Shown one piece after another: positions 15,085-18,514 of a stretch of 18,514 nucleotides of DNA. The notes under the pieces were generated by a model. The model ran no database searches. It was not told the origin of the DNA and saw only the letters and a list, made by a program, of their open reading frames with translations. The stretch spans positions 81,493-100,006 of the forward strand of contig NZSI01000034.1 in assembly GCA_002696685.1 (NCBI GenBank), given 5' to 3'. This DNA is from Chloroflexota bacterium (GTDB lineage Bacteria > Chloroflexota > Dehalococcoidia > SAR202 > UBA826). How positions within the stretch are numbered: position 1 is the stretch's first letter; each line of letters opens with the position of its first letter. Both the position numbers and the translations under genes were made by a program.

Positions 15085-16281
15085 TCAAGAGGTTGCGTTC
15101 TTTAGGCCCTCTTCAAGCCTATCCAACGCTTCATCAATTTCTGCCGTTGTTATCGTTAGTACCGGCATCAGCCTAATAGTATTCGGTCTCATAGGATTCA
15201 TAAGCAACCCAGACTCATTACAGGCTGCAATAACCTCCGGGGTTATATCAGAATCAAATTCAACCGCCCAAAGCAATCCCATGCCCCGAACGTCCGTTAT
15301 GAATTCATGATTGGCTTGAATTTTTCTTAGACCCTCTCCAAGATATTCTCCCATTTTGGCAGCGTTCTCAGAAACGTTATTATCTATTAAATATTTTGTC
15401 GAAGCATGAGCCGCCGCACACGTCAGTGGATTCCCTCCAAAAGTGGATCCGTGATCACCAGGATCAAAGGCGCAGGCCGAATCTTTTGCCATAAAGGCCC
15501 CTATCGGGACACCTCCACCCAGACCTTTAGCCAATGTGATTATGTCGGGCTCAACTTCAAAATTCTGGTATCCGAAAAGTGTCCCTAGCCTACCTAGTCC
15601 TGTCTGAACCTCATCAAAAATCAAAAGGATGTTATTTTGATCACACCAAGTTCGTACACCAGGCAGATACTCGGCATCTGGAATATTCACTCCCCCTTCT
15701 CCTTGGACCGGTTCCAACATAACAGCCACAGTATTTTCATTAGTTGCTGATTTAATGGCGTCAAGATCGTTAAAGGGAACGTGGGTAAACCCAGTTGGAA
15801 TAGGCTCAAACAACTCTTGGTAATGTGGTTGCCCAGTGGCTGACACATTCATCATAGTTCGACCGTGGAAAGAATTAAGAGCTGTGATTATTCCAAAGGC
15901 GCCATCTTTATTTTTTTTCCCATACTTTTTCGCTAATTTAATAGCTCCCTCATTGGCTTCAGCGCCACTATTGCATATAAAAATCTTGTCCAAACAGCTA
16001 TTTTCGACCAAAATTTCAGCCATTTTCAATTGGGGTATCGAGTAAAACTGGTTCGACGTTTGAAGAAGCGTTCTCGCCTGCTTTGCGATGGCATCCGCCA
16101 CTGCCTCATTGCAATGTCCAACATTATTCACAGCCCAACCGGATGTAAAATCTAAATATTCTTTACCGTCCACATCCCATACCCTAGCACCCTCACCTCT
16201 CTCTAATACCATAGGCTGTCGACGAACAAGAAACATATAATATTTGCTTTCAAGGTCTTTCCATTGCTCTGTCGTAGCCAT
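15085..16281 (-). CDS. argD: Acetylornithine aminotransferase
   Basis: A class III PLP enzyme that makes N-acetylornithine with glutamate as amino donor, in arginine synthesis. The 398 residues include NSGAEANEGAIKLA (from about 104), FHGRTMMNVSATG, the PLP-ring aspartate in IFDEVQTGLGR (Asp223) and the Schiff-base lysine in TLAKGLGGGVP (Lys252). STFGGNPL is the phosphate-contact segment. ATG at 16281 is chosen over an upstream in-frame start because AAGGAG lies six bases before it. One base separates it from the stop of the UPF0182 gene (TGA-G-ATG), so the two are translationally coupled. Pairing with argG makes argD the likely role, although related ornithine or GABA aminotransferases share these motifs. 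Confidence 0.92.
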   Translation of the reverse strand: MATTEQWKDLESKYYMFLVRRQPMVLERGEGARVWDVDGKEYLDFTSGWAVNNVGHCNEAVADAIAKQARTLLQTSNQFYSIPQLKMAEILVENSCLDKIFICNSGAEANEGAIKLAKKYGKKNKDGAFGIITALNSFHGRTMMNVSATGQPHYQELFEPIPTGFTHVPFNDLDAIKSATNENTVAVMLEPVQGEGGVNIPDAEYLPGVRTWCDQNNILLIFDEVQTGLGRLGTLFGYQNFEVEPDIITLAKGLGGGVPIGAFMAKDSACAFDPGDHGSTFGGNPLTCAAAHASTKYLIDNNVSENAAKMGEYLGEGLRKIQANHEFITDVRGMGLLWAVEFDSDITPEVIAACNESGLLMNPMRPNTIRLMPVLTITTAEIDEALDRLEEGLKNATS

Positions 16282-16282
16282 C

Positions 16283-18514
16283 TCAGTCTCCTTTTTCTGG
16301 AATCTCCAACTCATTAATTAAAGCATTCAGTGAATCAAGTTCTTGTCTTAAAATTTCTAGAGAGCGCATTATCCTATCAGCCTGTTCCTCTGAATGTACC
16401 GGGACAACAGACCCGGTGGAGGCTGGGGAAGAATCAGAAGATGCATATTCTGTCTGTGAAAGTCCGAATAATTTGCCTGTCAGTCCTGTAATGGCTTCAT
16501 CAAGCGAATCAGCCATTACGACTTTATCGCCAGTGGCAAGTATCACCTTCTTAAGTTCTGGAAAGCTTACTCCCTCCGCCTGAATATAAACTGGCTCTGC
16601 GTACAAAATGGAGTCACCCACTGGAATCACCAATAAGTTCCCTCTTATACAGGTGGAACCCTCTGAACACCTTAGTGTAAACCAGGCAGATATATCCTGA
16701 TCATTGTCTATTCTTGCCTCCACCTGTTCTGGGCCATCGACTTGACGATCCTTTGGAAAATTATAGGCAACCAGATTTCCATAAGCATCTCCATCACTCC
16801 TCGCAGCTAACCACCCAACCATGTTGGGTCTATCGTTGGGGGTGTAAGGCATCAAAAGTACAAATTCCTCCTGAGATTCCCCAGGTAGCTTCATTATTAC
16901 GTAGTAAGGTTCAACGGGTTGAAGAGTTTCGCCCTGACCAAATTTCTCCTGTGGAATCGCCCACAAATCTTCATTTCCATAGAAGTGCTCGGGGTTTTCC
17001 ATATGATATTTAATGTGTTTCGAAGCCTGAACCGAAAAAAGCCCTTGAGGATATCGCATGTGACTTTTGAGCGAATCAGGCATTTGAGACGTGCTGGTAA
17101 ATAGATCAGGGAAAATAGTATCGTAGGTTTTGGCCAGAGGATCTTCTGGACTCCAGAGGTAGAAATTCATGGTCCCGTTGTAGGCGTCTACAACCACCTT
17201 CACACTATTCCTAACATAGTTATAACTTCCACCTTCACCTTTCACTTCATCAGAGACGGGGTCAGAATAAGGCATGTCAGCAGACGTTGTATAAGCATCC
17301 TGCACCCAAAACAACTGACCAGCGTCAGCCACTATATAGGGATCTTTATCCAACATTAAAAATGGTGCTACTGTCCTGATCCTATCCTGTATTGTTCTCC
17401 GATACTGAATCCTACTATCAGAATTCAATTCCCCACTGATCAATATATTGATATCACCCATTTCCCACGCATAAACCAACTTACGTAACCAAGATCCTAA
17501 AGGAACTCCACCTTCACCACTGTAGTTGGTTTTGGCAAGGTCACCAGTGCCTGTCTGATAGTCCAATTCCTGCGTGTTTGTATTTACAATCACATAGTCA
17601 AGTGTGTTTTCTCCATAATAAATCCTCGGATTCTTTACAACTAACTCCGGAGACTCTCGAGTGGCTGGGGACGAAACAGGAATTTCTCCATTTGTTGGAA
17701 TATCCTTTGCGAAGAAAACAGGCCTTCCTTCTGGAGTGAATTCAGTAACCGGGCTCATTGCGATGCCAATACCATGAGTGTAGTAAAGTCGGGTGTTGAC
17801 CCAAGTCTGAGCTGACTCATCAAGCTTTTCCGTTGCAACTTCCCGTGCTGCTAGAAGAACTTGTCTGTATTCGCCGTTGATCATATATCGGTCTACATCG
17901 GCATCCTTGAAGTCATAATACGGTCGAATCAACTGAATCTGGCGATATACACTCGTCAACGGTCTGTAATCCCAGAGTCTTATATTTTCGATGGTCGCTA
18001 TATTATCTGACACAAGCTCGGAGGTTACTCGTCCCTGAGCCTCATAGAATGTTTCCGTAATATCGCCTATACCATACCCAAGCCGAGTGTAATCCATGTT
18101 CCGTTGAATGAATTCCTTTTCCTTCACAAATTCATTTGGATCAACTGTAAATTTCTGCACAATGGATGGCCAACCATTACCCAGGGCAAAAACTAGAATT
18201 ATCCAGAGCCCCACAATTCCAAAAACAAACCGTACCCTACCCGTGAAGGTTCCAAAGATCATTGCTGCAGCTGTCAAAACACCTAATATGCTTGCTATTA
18301 GCAGCGCCGGTTGTTTGGAATGAACATCAGCATATGTAGCGCCAAACACTACTCCGCCGTCCGAATGAACAAGTTCTAACCTGTCAATCCAAAGACCTAC
18401 TGAAGCAACTAGAACCAACAGAGACCCAATAATGACGATGTGATTTCTTAGTGCGGGGGTTAGGGTGAAGCTGACACCTCTCATCGTGTAGGTCGCAAAA
18501 GCAATGATTCCAGA
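16283..18514 (-). CDS. UPF0182 family large membrane protein, C-terminal part
   Basis: The frame is open to the right window edge, so the N-terminus is missing; 743 residues are visible, while family members are about 900-1000 with seven N-terminal membrane helices. The last three helices are seen at fragment residues about 25-44, 69-88 and 95-114. The COG1615 hallmark follows: VQKFTVDPNEFVKEKEFI, then NMDYTRLGYGI. The large C-terminal part is probably extracytoplasmic and ends in a short coiled coil (ADRIMRSLEILRQELDSLNA). Function is unknown for the family; a link to envelope or secretion has been suggested only loosely. The end of the gene carries the Shine-Dalgarno sequence for argD, and the two genes touch. 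Confidence 0.93.
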   Translation of the reverse strand, partial: SGIIAFATYTMRGVSFTLTPALRNHIVIIGSLLVLVASVGLWIDRLELVHSDGGVVFGATYADVHSKQPALLIASILGVLTAAAMIFGTFTGRVRFVFGIVGLWIILVFALGNGWPSIVQKFTVDPNEFVKEKEFIQRNMDYTRLGYGIGDITETFYEAQGRVTSELVSDNIATIENIRLWDYRPLTSVYRQIQLIRPYYDFKDADVDRYMINGEYRQVLLAAREVATEKLDESAQTWVNTRLYYTHGIGIAMSPVTEFTPEGRPVFFAKDIPTNGEIPVSSPATRESPELVVKNPRIYYGENTLDYVIVNTNTQELDYQTGTGDLAKTNYSGEGGVPLGSWLRKLVYAWEMGDINILISGELNSDSRIQYRRTIQDRIRTVAPFLMLDKDPYIVADAGQLFWVQDAYTTSADMPYSDPVSDEVKGEGGSYNYVRNSVKVVVDAYNGTMNFYLWSPEDPLAKTYDTIFPDLFTSTSQMPDSLKSHMRYPQGLFSVQASKHIKYHMENPEHFYGNEDLWAIPQEKFGQGETLQPVEPYYVIMKLPGESQEEFVLLMPYTPNDRPNMVGWLAARSDGDAYGNLVAYNFPKDRQVDGPEQVEARIDNDQDISAWFTLRCSEGSTCIRGNLLVIPVGDSILYAEPVYIQAEGVSFPELKKVILATGDKVVMADSLDEAITGLTGKLFGLSQTEYASSDSSPASTGSVVPVHSEEQADRIMRSLEILRQELDSLNALINELEIPEKGD

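Overview
The window is an ordinary chromosomal core-metabolism segment of an AT-leaning bacterium. Gene content and protein character point to an uncultured Chloroflexota, probably Dehalococcoidia/SAR202-like. This placement rests on remembered family resemblance (the form of the ATP synthase subunits, Rex, a COG2231 glycosylase, DUF951 and UPF0182), not on a computed tree, so it is moderately sure at best. I see no mobile elements, CRISPR arrays or RNA genes. Almost everything lies on the minus strand; only rex and a DNA glycosylase gene lie on the plus strand.

Layout from left to right: (1) 1-276, the start of a MidA-type methyltransferase cut by the window edge, preceded by a strong hairpin at 286-315. 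(2) 336-1699, citrate synthase followed by a 60-residue zinc-ribbon protein, read leftward. (3) 1700-2008, a divergent control region. (4) 2009-2656, the NADH-sensing repressor Rex. (5) 2684-9609, a complete F-type ATP synthase operon read leftward in the order atpZ-B-E-F-H-A-G-D-C, ending tail-to-tail with rex. (6) 9709-10248, a bifunctional-nuclease-family (DUF151) protein with its own strong promoter. (7) 10392-11426, pyrF with a small DUF951 protein. (8) 11450-12112, an endonuclease III-related glycosylase (COG2231) divergent from pyrF. (9) 12113-18514, a leftward run of UPF0182 membrane protein (partial), argD, argG, an acyl-CoA dehydrogenase and a MaoC-type hydratase, spaced 1 to 28 bases apart except that MaoC lies 21 bases after the dehydrogenase.

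The most interesting signal is regulatory. An 18-bp sequence close to the known Rex operator (TTGTGATAATCTTAACAA on the minus strand, 9629-9646) covers the -10 box of the ATP synthase promoter. A second, slightly weaker copy (1913-1930) covers the -35 box of the rex promoter, and a poor third copy (1792-1809) lies in the citrate synthase leader. Together with rex sitting between citrate synthase and the ATP synthase operon, this suggests a local redox circuit in which NADH level sets ATP synthase, rex and perhaps citrate synthase expression. Two other features of the ATP synthase stand out. The epsilon subunit is only 76 residues and lacks the C-terminal inhibitory helices. Subunit a carries a long histidine-rich loop on the predicted outer face. 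I found no convincing undescribed system beyond these.
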